64,000 bases of DNA, taken from positions 3,534,001 to 3,598,000 of the forward strand of contig NZ_CP079925.1 in the NCBI RefSeq assembly GCF_019355935.1, given 5' to 3'. The notes beneath the pieces were generated by a model. It had not been told where the DNA came from. It searched no databases and saw only the letters and a list, made by a program, of their open reading frames with translations. Source of the stretch: Comamonas sp. Y33R10-2 (GTDB lineage: Bacteria; Pseudomonadota; Gammaproteobacteria; Burkholderiales; Burkholderiaceae_C). The translations under genes and the position numbers were made by a program. Of the stretch, positions 33,360 to 41,813 are shown one piece after another; positions within the stretch are counted from its first letter, which is position 1; the number at the start of each line of letters is the position of its first letter.

Positions 33360-34298
33360 TCAGCTTTGCGCTTCGTTGTGCTCCATCACGGTGTCGGCGG
33401 CTTTGTGCATTTTGGCCAGCTCACGTGCAGGAATGGGCAACTCGCCGTTGGCCATGCGCGCTAGCAGCGAATGCAGCATCTCTGTGGACAGACCATGCAA
33501 TACCAGTCTGTAAGCTGCATACAGCGTGGATTCCGGCACCATCGGGTGCTTGTTGTTGAGCAAGACGAGGTGCTCAGGCGAGGCCAAAATTTTGGCGCAG
33601 TAAATGCCGAGGGTTTCATCGAGCTGCAGCGAGTTGCTGGCACGCCAAAAGTCGTTATCGGTCAGTAGCAGCTGGTAGATGGGCGTGTACAGCTCAATCG
33701 CGCTTTGCAGATCAATGACGTTGAAGCGCCCGCGCGGCATGTCTTCGAGCTTGAGGGCGGGCTCGTGAATCATCGAAAAATCAGGCTCGGCCACGGGCAC
33801 CAGCTCTTGCCCGTTTTCGCGCAGGGCCTTGTTGAGGCGGATCACAAAGTTGAAAAGGTTTAGGTCGTGTTTGAGGAAGAGTTCTTCCTTCACATCATCA
33901 ATCTCCATGGGCATTAAGGGCGAGGTGCTTACCTTGGTGGGCGAGTTAGCCGCCACAAATTGCAGCACCTGAGAGCCCAGATGAAAGTGCCGCATGATGA
34001 GCCAGTTGGCTTCTGGTGAGAGAAACTTCTTCATGCCAAACGCCAGCATGCGGTGCAGCAAAATCGAGTGCGACCAGCGCTTGGGCAGAAAGATTTTCAG
34101 CGCCTGAATGAGGATCATCGACAGACGCGCCATGGGCCGCATCGCAGGCAAAAAGAACTGGCGCGAGCTGCTGCTGCAGTCGCGCAGCCAAGCGGCTTTT
34201 ACATCATCTGGCAGCGGTGTGCTTTGGTCTAGATAAAGCGCCAGCCAAGGGCTGGGGTCGCGCTCGTCCCAGACATGGTCGTTGAATTCGTTCTTCAT
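33360..34298 (-). CDS. Conserved-looking protein of unknown function, last gene of lipid-type operon
   Basis: 312 residues without signal peptide. The N-terminal half has an amphipathic, partly hydrophobic stretch with several His (about 60-110: LLHRMLAFGMKKFLSPEANWLIMRHFHLGS), which might associate with the membrane. The C-terminal half is helical and acidic. I recognise no family. Good ribosome-binding site (GGGAGA) before ATG 34298. It lies 24 bases after the KAS III fusion gene and 3 bases before the DUF2442 gene, so it is part of the same transcript. Confidence 0.65.
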   Translation of the reverse strand: MKNEFNDHVWDERDPSPWLALYLDQSTPLPDDVKAAWLRDCSSSSRQFFLPAMRPMARLSMILIQALKIFLPKRWSHSILLHRMLAFGMKKFLSPEANWLIMRHFHLGSQVLQFVAANSPTKVSTSPLMPMEIDDVKEELFLKHDLNLFNFVIRLNKALRENGQELVPVAEPDFSMIHEPALKLEDMPRGRFNVIDLQSAIELYTPIYQLLLTDNDFWRASNSLQLDETLGIYCAKILASPEHLVLLNNKHPMVPESTLYAAYRLVLHGLSTEMLHSLLARMANGELPIPARELAKMHKAADTVMEHNEAQS

Positions 34299-34322
34299 CA
34301 GGCCGTCTTCTCCCTAGATTTT

Positions 34323-36254
34323 TTATTCAGGCAGCACATGCTGAAACTGCATCAAATACATGGCCGCAGTGTGGCGCGCCGTTTGCAGTATGGCTTGCTG
34401 GGCTGTGCCTTCTGTGTCCAAGTCCAGCGCCAATTGCACGGCCATCAACCAGCGCTCCAGGTGGTGCTCATCATTGGCGCCGTGGTATTCCAAGAATCGA
34501 AATGCCTCGGGCGGCAAGGGCAGGGCGGCGCGCAGCAGCGGCAGCAAGCTGGGCACAATGCGCTGACCCGTGCCTTCAATGATGTAGATGGCACCCAGCA
34601 GGCCGATGGGGTTAGGCGTTGCGGCCAAGCCGTGCAGATAGGCGTTGAGCGCTTCACCGCCGGGGTTGCGGCGCAGGCGGGTGATGTCAGTTTCAGTGCC
34701 GCCAGCAGTCAAATAATCCTTGTGCAGAATCTTGAAGTCATGCTGCTCATCATCGGCGTGCAGATCGATCAAGCCGGCCAGCGCTGCATAGTCGCCTGTC
34801 AGCGATGCAGCGCCTTCGCGCATCCACAAACTACCCTCGCGCACTTGCGGAATCCAGTGGCTCATCCAGCGCACATAGTCGGCGCTTTGCAGCTCGCGGG
34901 TGCGAATGCGGCGCAGCAGCGGTGTGCGCCAGACATTGCTGCGGTAGTCCTGCCAGATGCTGGCCAGCTCGGTAAGTAGCGGGGCCAGTTGCTGCGGTGC
35001 GGCAGCTGGGTCGTGAGGAGCCGCGATGGTGGAGACATCGGGCAGAGCATCGTTAGCGATGATTTCAGTGCTTGCCGTTTTGTGAGGGAAATTGGCCTGC
35101 AGTGCTTGTTGGACGGGCGTATCCAGCTCTACTTCCCATAGCATGTAGCCTGCAGTGAAGCGGCCAGATTCTGGGATGAAGCAAAGCACGGTGTCGCCCG
35201 CTTTCAGGCGCTTGCCTTCTTTTTGCAAAAACTCCGACATCATGATGAAGATCGACGCTGCGCCGGTGTTGCCGCGCCATGCCAGATTGCTCCACCAGCG
35301 GTCTCGCGGGATGCTCAACTGGGCTTTTCCCAGCAAGTCATCGACCACGGGGATGAAGCGCTCTGACGAGTAGTGGCACAAAAAGTGGTCAATGCCGCGC
35401 TCGGGCACCCAGCCCTTGTGGGCAAGGTCGGCATACTCGTGAATGCAGACATCAAACAGGTGGGGTAGCAAGCGGATGTCTTGGCGCAAAGACAGCGCGC
35501 CAGCGGCTTCTGCATCGCCCCATGCGGGGAAGTCCAGGTGGCTTTTGCTGCGGTCTGGAGTCAGGCCCAGTTGCATGCAGACTGGGTAGTCACCTGCAAA
35601 ACTGCGTTGATGAGTCCATTTGAGTTTGAGGCGCAGGCCGTTGGCTTGCGGCAAGGCCTTGGGGCCGCCTAGCAGCACGGCGCCTGCGCCATCGGACAGC
35701 ATCCAGCGCAGAAAGTGGGCGTCAAAGTCGGTGTTGTAATCCTGCGCGGCAAAACGCGAGCGTTTGAACAGGCGCGACGGCATCTCGCTGGCCACAGACA
35801 GTGCCAGTGAATGCGCGCCGCTTTCCACCGCCATGGCGGCGGCCTGCATGGCGCCTACGCTGGCTGCGCACACGCCGTGTACAGACAAGGTTTCCATGGG
35901 TGGCGCAGCCATCTCGCCTTGAATCATGCTGGCAAAGCCGGGCATCAGCGCATCGCCGCCCGACGAGCCGCTGGAGAGATAGCCCACATCAGCGAGCGTT
36001 TTGCCAGCCAGCGCCAGTGTTTCTGTAATGGCACCTGCCGCCATTTGCGTGTTACTGAAGACTGTCTGGCCAGCGCCATCAATGGCGTAGTAGCGCTGCT
36101 GGATGCCGTTTTCCGCCAGGATGCGTTGCTTGATGCGCCCGGAGATGCGGTTCAGCGGTGCCACATAGGCATCCATGCCTGCGTTATCCACCGGAGAGCC
36201 GGGCAGGAACATGCCGGCAGATTGAAGATAGACGTTTGAATAGGCAACAGGCAT
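34323..36254 (-). CDS. KAS III (FabH-like) fused to heme-oxygenase-like diiron domain
   Basis: 643 residues. Residues 1-385 are a thiolase-fold ketoacyl-ACP synthase III-like enzyme with its catalytic triad: Cys129 (VHGVCAAS), His294 (LCHYSSERF) and Asn329 (RGNTGAAS). Residues about 420-643 form a helical heme-oxygenase-like domain with candidate metal ligands: His499/Glu503/His505 (LHADDEQHDF), Glu560 (IYIIEGTG) and the HxxxDxxH motif His591-Asp595-His598. This is the pattern of UndA-like non-heme diiron oxidases/oxygenases, which decarboxylate or oxidise fatty acids and amino acids. A single polypeptide thus could make an acyl-thioester and then oxidise it. Product unknown. Confidence 0.82.
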   Translation of the reverse strand: MPVAYSNVYLQSAGMFLPGSPVDNAGMDAYVAPLNRISGRIKQRILAENGIQQRYYAIDGAGQTVFSNTQMAAGAITETLALAGKTLADVGYLSSGSSGGDALMPGFASMIQGEMAAPPMETLSVHGVCAASVGAMQAAAMAVESGAHSLALSVASEMPSRLFKRSRFAAQDYNTDFDAHFLRWMLSDGAGAVLLGGPKALPQANGLRLKLKWTHQRSFAGDYPVCMQLGLTPDRSKSHLDFPAWGDAEAAGALSLRQDIRLLPHLFDVCIHEYADLAHKGWVPERGIDHFLCHYSSERFIPVVDDLLGKAQLSIPRDRWWSNLAWRGNTGAASIFIMMSEFLQKEGKRLKAGDTVLCFIPESGRFTAGYMLWEVELDTPVQQALQANFPHKTASTEIIANDALPDVSTIAAPHDPAAAPQQLAPLLTELASIWQDYRSNVWRTPLLRRIRTRELQSADYVRWMSHWIPQVREGSLWMREGAASLTGDYAALAGLIDLHADDEQHDFKILHKDYLTAGGTETDITRLRRNPGGEALNAYLHGLAATPNPIGLLGAIYIIEGTGQRIVPSLLPLLRAALPLPPEAFRFLEYHGANDEHHLERWLMAVQLALDLDTEGTAQQAILQTARHTAAMYLMQFQHVLPE

Positions 36255-36359
36255 AAATCCTCGACAGGTTTTTACGGCTTACGCAAACAAGGATGCACCA
36301 AGGACTGCTGCCTTTGGGGCGAAGCGCTTGTCTGAACCTGATTTGCGTAAGTCATGGTT

Positions 36360-37292
36360 TTATTCCACAGCGTCTGCTGGCATTTGCGGCTGGGTTCTTG
36401 CCGCGGGCCAGACTAGACCCAATACAAACACGCGACCCATATAGGGCAGCAGGCCACCCTCGTTCAATGCGGGTGTAACTCGCTGGCGGTAAATGCGCTC
36501 ATGCAGCGTGGTCAGGTCAGACCAGTGGGCATGCGGGCATTCATGGTGCGCGGTGTGCAGGCCAATATTAAAAAGCAGGGGGTTGACCAGCCCCTCAAAG
36601 TTGCGCGCGTAGTTCAACTCGATACCGGGAGTAGCGCGCTGCGCTCTGGAAAGTGGCCTGCCATCGGCATGGGCGTGCTGCAGATAGTTGGTGGCCAGCA
36701 GCCAGTGCAGGCCGTGCAGTTGGGGGACGATGATGAAGATCAGCGCTTTTTGCCAGTCAAGCCACAGAAAGAATCCCCAGCTACCCAGCCACAGTGCGTA
36801 CTGCCCCATGCAGTAGCGGAATGCGCCGGGCCAGCGAAGGCGCAGATTGTTCACCCAGCGAATAAACAGCGGGTACAGCACCAGCCCGGCTTGAATAGGG
36901 TGGATGAGGTAGCCCCAGAGGTGGTTGGTGTCACCGCCCCATTCGGGCCGGTAGGTGCGGGCCATATCAGGCGGGCCATGGCGAAAGCGGTGATGGTTGG
37001 CGACATGGGCTGGCCAGAACACAAAAGTGGGGTGGCCTTGCAGCATGGTGAGCCAGTAGTCAGTAGCGCGGTTCGTCCACCGGCCCCACCACATGCGCAC
37101 ATGGGTGTGGTTGTGGTGAATGACGCCGATGCCTAGCGTCAAAAAAAGCTCAATGCCGTAGAGGATGAAGTTGAAGCCATGCACCCATTGCCACCAGACA
37201 ATCAGCGGCAGTATCAACATATAGAACACGGACTGCCAGTCGCGCCAGTGGCGCAAAGTGGGCAGCATGCGCTGGCTGGGGTGTTGGCTCAT
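36360..37292 (-). CDS. Membrane fatty acid desaturase
   Basis: 310 residues, about four membrane helices. Three His clusters of the desaturase superfamily are visible: HHNHTH (about 59-64), HVANHH (about 96-101) and HTAHH (about 245-249), expected to bind the diiron centre. It would desaturate or hydroxylate an acyl chain or related lipid. ATG 37292 overlaps the stop codon of the upstream sterol-desaturase-like gene by 4 bases (ATGA), showing translational coupling. The KAS III fusion follows after 105 bases. Confidence 0.88.
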   Translation of the reverse strand: MSQHPSQRMLPTLRHWRDWQSVFYMLILPLIVWWQWVHGFNFILYGIELFLTLGIGVIHHNHTHVRMWWGRWTNRATDYWLTMLQGHPTFVFWPAHVANHHRFRHGPPDMARTYRPEWGGDTNHLWGYLIHPIQAGLVLYPLFIRWVNNLRLRWPGAFRYCMGQYALWLGSWGFFLWLDWQKALIFIIVPQLHGLHWLLATNYLQHAHADGRPLSRAQRATPGIELNYARNFEGLVNPLLFNIGLHTAHHECPHAHWSDLTTLHERIYRQRVTPALNEGGLLPYMGRVFVLGLVWPAARTQPQMPADAVE

Positions 37293-38035
37293 TCAGCGGC
37301 AGGTGCGCGGGTGTAGGCGGTCTTGACCTTGGTGCCCATGATCTGATCCATGAAGGGCAGCGCAAATCCATAGTTGCCCGCAGGGCGTGCGTGGTGAAGA
37401 TGATGGCGGCGGCTTGCGGCAAGCGGGTGCGTGTCAGACACCTTGGGGAAAAAGTCGTAGTTGGCGTGGCCGATCAGGTTGAGGATGAGGCTCAAGACTG
37501 GCACAGAGGCCAGAGACCAGAAATAGAAGTCATGCACCAGCATGGGCAGCAAAATGATGTTGCCCAGCATCATTGCCTCAATGGGGTGAAAGCTGTAGGT
37601 GGACCAGGGTGTTGTCACCACAGAGCGATGGTGGTCACCGTGAAAGCGCACGAGGCTGCGGGTGTGGAGCAGGCGGTGGTTGATCCAGAAGTGCACATCA
37701 TTCCAGATCAGCAAAATGATGATTTCTAGCGCTATACGGCCTGCGCTGGAGCTGGGATCCAAGTGTGCCCAGTCTAGTTGCAAAAAGCCCCAGGGCACGA
37801 TCATGCCTATGCCAAATACCAAAATTGAATGAAAAGACTGACGCCATTCGCGGCGCAACTGATCGGGCTTGAGAGGGCGTGTGTCCAGCACTTGGCCAAT
37901 CCCAAGTCGAGCAAGCGTGGAAGTGAGCGTGCCCATGATCAGGCCGCCCAGTAGATAAATGCCGCCGAAAAAAACCAGCCCCAACACCATGACTTGCCAA
38001 GCGTTGAGTTGCGTGAACCAGGTACCAGCGTCCAT
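37289..38035 (-). CDS. Sterol desaturase/fatty acid hydroxylase family protein
   Basis: 248 residues with about four membrane helices. His clusters of the FA_hydroxylase superfamily: NHRLLH (about 119-124), HGDHH (132-136) and HHLHH (211-215), plus His115 and His190. Family members hydroxylate or desaturate lipids using diiron and O2. First gene of the lipid-type operon, translationally coupled to the desaturase gene. Upstream region 38036-38292 must hold the promoter, but I see no clear one. Confidence 0.88.
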   Translation of the reverse strand: MDAGTWFTQLNAWQVMVLGLVFFGGIYLLGGLIMGTLTSTLARLGIGQVLDTRPLKPDQLRREWRQSFHSILVFGIGMIVPWGFLQLDWAHLDPSSSAGRIALEIIILLIWNDVHFWINHRLLHTRSLVRFHGDHHRSVVTTPWSTYSFHPIEAMMLGNIILLPMLVHDFYFWSLASVPVLSLILNLIGHANYDFFPKVSDTHPLAASRRHHLHHARPAGNYGFALPFMDQIMGTKVKTAYTRAPAAE

Positions 38036-38292
38036 GAGGGCTCCGTAAACTGCGGGGCCGCTTATTAAAAAATGTGCCCGATGGGATAGTGTAAATGCAT
38101 GCCTGTCGAACGCATGATATAGAACAGCTGGTATGGCTCAGAGCGTAATCTATGTGCGGTCTATGTAAGCCAATACCATTAATGCTGGCATGAATTCACA
38201 AAGAGGCAGCAAGCAAGAGCACTCCCACAGCGAGGCTATCGGCCCCCTTCAGAAGACAGAAGAGGAGGCGCGATTTGCCTCAGTGGGGTCGA
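38036..38292. other. Intergenic region upstream of the lipid-type operon
   Basis: 257 bases between the Bug receptor stop and the start of the sterol-desaturase-like gene; both genes read leftward. A-rich/T-rich stretches occur at about 38060-38075 and 38170-38200. No convincing sigma-70 pair at correct spacing, riboswitch or terminator was recognised. Confidence 0.35.
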
Positions 38293-39282
38293 TTATTGGG
38301 CGGATATGCTTTGATCGCGAATGATGGTGCCCAGCGCCTTCACATCCTGCTGAATGCGGTTTTTCAAACCTTCGGGCGAGCTGCCCACGGCTTGCCAGCC
38401 TTGCATGGAGAGTTTTTGGCGCATTTCAGGCGTGCGCACAATGTCGCTAACTGCAGCAGCAAGCTTTTCGACATGAGCCTTAGCCATGGATTTGGGTGCG
38501 GCTACGGCATTCCAGATTTCCAGATCAAAGTTGCCTACGCCCAGCTCTTTCATGCTTGGCAGGCCGGGCGCCAGTGGGCTGCGTGCCTCAGAAGTCACGC
38601 CAATGCCGCGCAGTTTGCCCGCTTGAATCTGTGCCATGGCCAATGCGGGGGGCAGCATGGACAGCTTCAAGTCGCCGCCCTGAATGGCGTTGAAAACTTG
38701 CGGGTAGCCGGTGTAGGGAACATGCACGGCTTTAATAGCTGAGCGGCTCTTAAGCAACTCCATACCCAAATGGCCCACGGTTCCAACGCCCGGCGAGCCA
38801 TAGCTCCATTGGTCGCCAGCTTTAGCGGCTGCTTCAAAGAAAGCCTTGCCTTGAGGGGCAGATGTAGGAGCTACCAGCACTAGCGGAGCTACGCCAATCA
38901 GGCTGACGGGTTGCAAGTCTTTGATGGGGTCATAGCGCACACTGGGGTTGAGCATTTTGGCAATGGTCATGTTGCCGTTGATCATTACGCTGAAGGTGTA
39001 GCCGTCGGCCTTGGCCACATACTCACCGGCAATGTTGCCGCCAGCGCCCACGCGGTTTTCCACGACGATGGTTTGCCCCAGTTTCTTCTCAAGCGGCTCG
39101 GCTAGTGCGCGAGCTGTTAAGTCGGGTGAAGAGCCTGCCGGGAAGCCAACAATCAGGCGTAAGGGCTTGTCGGGCCAGTTGTCTGCGGCCATCGCGGCTG
39201 GCGTGAATGCACTAGTCATCAAAGCAGTGCCTGCGGCAATCAAGCTGTGGCGAGACAGATGTTTCAAAGTGCGTTTGTGCAT
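38293..39282 (-). CDS. Bug family tripartite tricarboxylate transporter substrate-binding protein
   Basis: 329 residues. Signal peptide (about 1-31, ending PAAMAAD), then the Bug/TctC fold with WPDKPLRLIVGFPAGSSPDLTAR, VENRVGAGGNIAGEYVAKA and YGSPGVGTVGHL motifs. Bug proteins bind carboxylates or other small metabolites in the periplasm; the cognate membrane subunits are absent here, as is common for orphan Bug genes of Comamonadaceae. ATG 39282 gives a proper signal peptide; the upstream start at 39345 does not. Confidence 0.92.
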   Translation of the reverse strand: MHKRTLKHLSRHSLIAAGTALMTSAFTPAAMAADNWPDKPLRLIVGFPAGSSPDLTARALAEPLEKKLGQTIVVENRVGAGGNIAGEYVAKADGYTFSVMINGNMTIAKMLNPSVRYDPIKDLQPVSLIGVAPLVLVAPTSAPQGKAFFEAAAKAGDQWSYGSPGVGTVGHLGMELLKSRSAIKAVHVPYTGYPQVFNAIQGGDLKLSMLPPALAMAQIQAGKLRGIGVTSEARSPLAPGLPSMKELGVGNFDLEIWNAVAAPKSMAKAHVEKLAAAVSDIVRTPEMRQKLSMQGWQAVGSSPEGLKNRIQQDVKALGTIIRDQSISAQ

Positions 39283-39350
39283 GGCAGGTCTCTTTTGTTT
39301 TGTTGGAGTGACAGTCCGCGTTGATGATTGTGAGGACAACGCCAAAAATG

Positions 39351-39379
39351 AAAAAACCCGGAAATTATCCGGGTTTTGT
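39351..39379 (-). terminator. Terminator of rpoH
   Basis: AAAACCCGGA (39353-39362) and TCCGGGTTTT (39368-39377) form a perfect 10-bp stem with a 5-base loop (AATTA); the A run on the left is a T run on the minus strand. Lies 46 bases after the rpoH stop. Confidence 0.85.
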
Positions 39380-39424
39380 CTTCAGCATTTCAGCCTTTTC
39401 AAAGCCGTTGGCGCAAGTTGGTGA

Positions 39425-40369
39425 TTACGCAAACTCAGCCAACGCTTTTTTCATCTTTTTCATAGCAGCCACTTCAATCTGGCGAATGCGCTCGGCGCTA
39501 ACGCCATACTCGGCAGCAAGATCGTGGAGCGTCATGCCGCCAGAGCCGTCATCGTTGACTTGCAACCAGCGCTGCTCCACGATGCGGCGGCTGCGGTCAT
39601 CCAGACCTTCAAGCGCCAGTGCCAAGCCATCCGTTGCCAGATGGTCACGCTGGCGTGACTCGATCATGGCGGTAGGCTCATGGTTGGCATCAGCCAAGTA
39701 GGCGATAGGGCCGTAAGCCTGCTCTCCATCATCGCTGGGCGAAGGGTCTAAAAGAACGTCGCCACCCGACAGGCGGGTTTCCATCTCCATGACTTCTTCG
39801 CGCTTGACGTTGAGCTTGGCAGCCACAGCGTCAATTTCTTTTGGAGTGAGGGTCTCCCGCATAACGGGTTCGCCGTCAGCCATCGCAGCATCTGACTTGA
39901 GCTCGTTTTTCATCGAGCGCAGGTTGAAGAACAGCTTGCGCTGGGCCTTGGTCGTCGCGACCTTGACCATGCGCCAGTTTTTTAGGATGTATTCGTGGAT
40001 CTCAGCCTTGATCCAGTGCATGGCGTAGCTGACCAGACGCACACCCTGATCGGGGTCGAAACGTTTGACAGCCTTCATTAGGCCCACGTTGCCCTCTTGA
40101 ATCAGGTCGCCGTGGGGCAGGCCGTAGCCCAAGTATTGGCGTGAAATGGACACAACCAAACGCAGGTGAGACATCACCAGACGCCCAGCGGCATCTAGAT
40201 CGTTGTTATCTTTAAGCTTACGCGCATATGCCTGCTCTTCCTCAAGGGTGAGCATGGGCAGACGGTTGGCGGCCGAGATATAGGCATCCAGGTTGCCCAG
40301 CGGAGGTACCATCGCCCAAGGGTTAGAGGGTGCCAAGGCTGTAGCAATGGAGCCGGAGGCGATTGTCAT
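39425..40369 (-). CDS. rpoH: RNA polymerase sigma-32 factor RpoH
   Basis: 314 residues. Region 2 (DLIQEGNVGLMKAVKRFDP, VRLVSYAMHWIKAEIHEY), the RpoH box after region 2.4 (KAQRKLFFNLR, the hallmark of heat-shock sigma factors) and region 4 (LHDLAAEYGVSAERIRQIE) are all intact. It directs transcription of heat-shock genes. ATG 40369 is preferred over the upstream ATG 40399 because the protein then starts MTIASGS. Upstream lies a CIRCE operator and a sigma-E-like promoter. It is followed by a terminator. Confidence 0.95.
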   Translation of the reverse strand: MTIASGSIATALAPSNPWAMVPPLGNLDAYISAANRLPMLTLEEEQAYARKLKDNNDLDAAGRLVMSHLRLVVSISRQYLGYGLPHGDLIQEGNVGLMKAVKRFDPDQGVRLVSYAMHWIKAEIHEYILKNWRMVKVATTKAQRKLFFNLRSMKNELKSDAAMADGEPVMRETLTPKEIDAVAAKLNVKREEVMEMETRLSGGDVLLDPSPSDDGEQAYGPIAYLADANHEPTAMIESRQRDHLATDGLALALEGLDDRSRRIVEQRWLQVNDDGSGGMTLHDLAAEYGVSAERIRQIEVAAMKKMKKALAEFA

Positions 40370-40400
40370 TGCGGGTTTCCTTTCTTCCAAGAATCTCATG

Positions 40401-40427
40401 TTAGCACTCTGTTTGAGGGAGTGCTAA
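40401..40427 (-). promoter_or_regulatory. CIRCE operator (HrcA-binding site) upstream of rpoH
   Basis: TTAGCACTC (40401-40409), 9-base spacer, GAGTGCTAA (40419-40427): an exact match to the CIRCE consensus. It lies 32-58 bases upstream of the rpoH start codon. HrcA binding here would repress rpoH until heat shock. Confidence 0.93.
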
Positions 40428-40439
40428 GGAGAAAGTTCC
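40412..40439 (-). promoter_or_regulatory. Candidate sigma-E-type promoter of rpoH
   Basis: On the minus strand GGAACTT (40433-40439) is followed after 16 bases by TCAAA (40412-40416), matching the general sigma-E consensus (GGAACTT, 15-16 bases, TCAAA/TCTRA). The -10 element lies in the CIRCE spacer, so HrcA would directly block it. No experimental support. Confidence 0.55.
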
Positions 40440-40772
40440 CGGCCTTTTGTAGGTTCAGAGAATTGACCGCAGTTGTCGATTCTTCTTGAGTTTTGTACTT
40501 TTGTTGGTTTTGACTGCGTTTTTCGTTGATCGGCACTCAGTTTCGAACTAATGGCACTTAGTTCTGAACACTTGATACATCTCTCAATGTGGATCTAGCT
40601 AGGCGTTGTTGCAAAAAAGGAGTTCGTCTCAAATGAGATCTGTGCTGCAGAGCCACGCTAACTAGAAAGGCCACTCGGCTTGACGTCTAAACGCGGTAAT
40701 GCCTGACGCCTGCGTATTCACTTGCTTGGACAATTGCACGACCAATCATCATGGATGCTCTCGCATTTATTC
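40440..40772. other. Intergenic region between rpoH and the DNA-repair cluster
   Basis: About 330 bases between divergent genes. T-rich and low in structure at 40480-40530; it should also contain the promoter of the exonuclease gene. Imperfect repeats of GGCACT-TAGTT/CAGTT occur (GGCACTCAGTT near 40532, GGCACTTAGTT near 40554). No gene recognised. Confidence 0.4.
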
Positions 40773-41813
40773 ATGCCAGATCTCATAACGCTGACGGATC
40801 GTGGCCTGTTTTGCCAAGCTGGAAACTTCTATATTGACGCTTGGAAGCCTGTACACAGAACCTTTGTCACCCATGGTCACGCAGACCATGCGCATACCGG
40901 CATGGATGAGTATTGGTGCGTACAAGAATGCGCCCCCATCTTGCAATGGCGACTGGGCGCCCAAAATTATCATTTCCTGCAATATGGTGAGCAAAGGAAG
41001 TTCGGCGATGTGACAGTGTCGCTGCACCCAGCTGGGCACATTCTGGGATCGGCCCAGGTGAGGGTGGAGCATCAGGGCGAAGTATGGGTATTTACAGGCG
41101 ACTTCAAACGCGACCCCGACCCTACTTGTGCGCCTTACGAGGTCGTGCCTTGTGATGTGTTTATTTGCGAGGCAACCTTTGCCTTCCCTATTTACGCTTG
41201 GCCCAACATATACCTAGAAATAGATCGTTTGGTGCAATGGGTCGATATGTGCGCGCAAGATGGGAAAGTAGCACTGCTGTATGCCTACAGCTTAGGTAAA
41301 GCCCAGCGCGTGTTGGCCCATCTCACAGGCAGGCTAGCTCAACCCGTGCTGCTTCACGGCAGTATGGTGCGCGGTGTGCAGGTATACCGTGATGCAGGTG
41401 TTTCCATGGCGTCCAGCCAGCCGCTGCTGGAGTTGCCAGAGGACACCAACTTGGCAGGTCGCTTGGTAATAGCGCCGCCATCTGCGCAGAATTCCGCATG
41501 GGTCAAACGCCTCAAAGCCTATGAGCATGCTATGGCATCAGGCTGGATGCAGGTACGTGGCAATCGACGTCGGCGCAATGTCCACCGAGGCTTTGTGATT
41601 TCTGACCATGTGGATTGGCGCACCTTGATTTCCACCATCCAAGCCACCGGTGCACGGCGTGTGCTGGCCACACACGGAAATACTGATTTATTGATCCCTT
41701 ATTTGCGGGACAACTTGGGGCTCCATGCCGAGCGCCTGCTCACCGTTTATGGTGATGAAGAAGGGCAAGAGCTGGCTGAGTCAAATGTAGTCGTTGAGGC
41801 GCCTGCCCCATGA
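40773..41813 (+). CDS. Ligase-associated DNA exonuclease (metallo-beta-lactamase fold)
   Basis: 346 residues. Metallo-beta-lactamase/beta-CASP-like nuclease with THGHADHA metal motif and further His/Asp (LHPAGHILGSAQV, FTGDFKRDPDP). It is the exonuclease member of the widespread ligase-helicase-nuclease repair cluster. ATG 40773 starts the conserved MPDLITLTDRGL; upstream starts at 40722 (TTG) and 40755 (ATG) are possible. Ends with a 4-base overlap (ATGA) into the ligase gene. Confidence 0.88.
   Translation: MPDLITLTDRGLFCQAGNFYIDAWKPVHRTFVTHGHADHAHTGMDEYWCVQECAPILQWRLGAQNYHFLQYGEQRKFGDVTVSLHPAGHILGSAQVRVEHQGEVWVFTGDFKRDPDPTCAPYEVVPCDVFICEATFAFPIYAWPNIYLEIDRLVQWVDMCAQDGKVALLYAYSLGKAQRVLAHLTGRLAQPVLLHGSMVRGVQVYRDAGVSMASSQPLLELPEDTNLAGRLVIAPPSAQNSAWVKRLKAYEHAMASGWMQVRGNRRRRNVHRGFVISDHVDWRTLISTIQATGARRVLATHGNTDLLIPYLRDNLGLHAERLLTVYGDEEGQELAESNVVVEAPAP

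Noticed and set aside
38075..38115. TTCGAC / TACACT promoter-like pair before the lipid operon
   Set aside because: The spacing between the boxes is only 11 bases, too short for a sigma-70 promoter.
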